NCBI GenBank assembly: GCA_002317435.1
Contig: DCIQ01000197.1
Coordinates: 309 to 6,649 of the forward strand
DNA from: Bacteroidales bacterium UBA1722
GTDB lineage: Bacteria > Bacteroidota > Bacteroidia > Bacteroidales > UBA932
Reading direction: 5' to 3'
DNA length: 6,341 nucleotides
In this document: positions 6,205-6,341 of the stretch, piece by piece
Layout of the letters: every line of letters begins with the position of its first letter
Position numbering within the stretch: position 1 is the stretch's first letter
Program-made: the position numbers and the translations under genes
The notes under the pieces: model-generated
Told to the model about the DNA's origin: nothing
Database searches by the model: none
Seen by the model: only the letters and a program-made list of their open reading frames with translations

Positions 6205-6341
6205 ATGAATTTCTGTACTCTCAAATTTCACATCCGTGTCGCACTTCTGACAGCCGTCCTGGCTCTGATGTGCCGTCCCGCGGACGGATGCACCAACATT
6301 CTCGTCTCCAAGGGAGCATCGAAAGACGGATCGGTAATGAT
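6205..6341 (+). CDS. C69-family dipeptidase, N-terminal part (3' truncated)
   Basis: The first 45 codons of a gene running off the window end are visible. Residues 1-28 have a signal-peptide-like hydrophobic run (RVALLTAVLALMC, 11-23). CTNILVSKGASKDGSVM then begins at Cys29, which is the characteristic start of mature peptidase family C69 (formerly U34) dipeptidases: an N-terminal Cys nucleophile followed by TN, then a K-A-S-x-D-G-S segment. Members are N-terminal nucleophile hydrolases that cleave dipeptides; an exported form would act in the periplasm. Cleavage before Cys29 would generate the catalytic N-terminus. The start at 6205 is the first ATG in frame after the divergent promoter region. 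The catalytic Cys is directly visible, but the rest of the enzyme is not. Confidence 0.85.
   Translation, partial: MNFCTLKFHIRVALLTAVLALMCRPADGCTNILVSKGASKDGSVM

Overview
The window looks like a gut-type member of the Bacteroidales. It has glycan-degrading enzymes of types common in that order (GH95, GH26), a C69 dipeptidase, and AAA ATPase/DUF4143 genes, which are abundant there. Candidate promoters match the Bacteroides -7 consensus TAnnTTTG, and starts are preceded by AT-rich leaders without clear Shine-Dalgarno sites. The species cannot be named from the sequence.

Layout. Bases 1-1422 hold the C-terminal 473 residues of a GH95 alpha-L-fucosidase-type enzyme cut by the window edge. Bases 1423-4752 hold two tandem, diverged paralogues of the AAA ATPase/DUF4143 family (1666-2964 and 3313-4602). 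Both are visibly AT-richer than their flanks and each has its own candidate promoter. Around them are a near-identical 25-nt direct repeat, paired dyads, two hairpins and a 23-bp tandem repeat. Bases 4753-5742 encode a GH26 beta-mannanase-type lipoprotein. It ends tail-to-tail against a small exported protein (5754-6137, minus strand), and both stop codons lie in one perfect 11-bp-stem hairpin. A 67-bp divergent promoter region then separates that gene from the start of a C69-family dipeptidase (6205 to the window end), whose first 45 codons are visible.

How the genes fit together. GH95 and GH26 share strand and GC level and could belong to one polysaccharide-use neighbourhood, but no SusC/SusD pair or regulator is visible, so a common locus is inference. 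The DUF4143 pair looks like accessory DNA between them. Its proteins combine a P-loop ATPase, a winged-helix-like middle and a C-terminal PD-(D/E)XK-like motif. Their cellular role is not established.

The least explained part is the DUF4143 pair with its non-coding surroundings. It is a candidate self-contained accessory module, but nothing here proves a new system.
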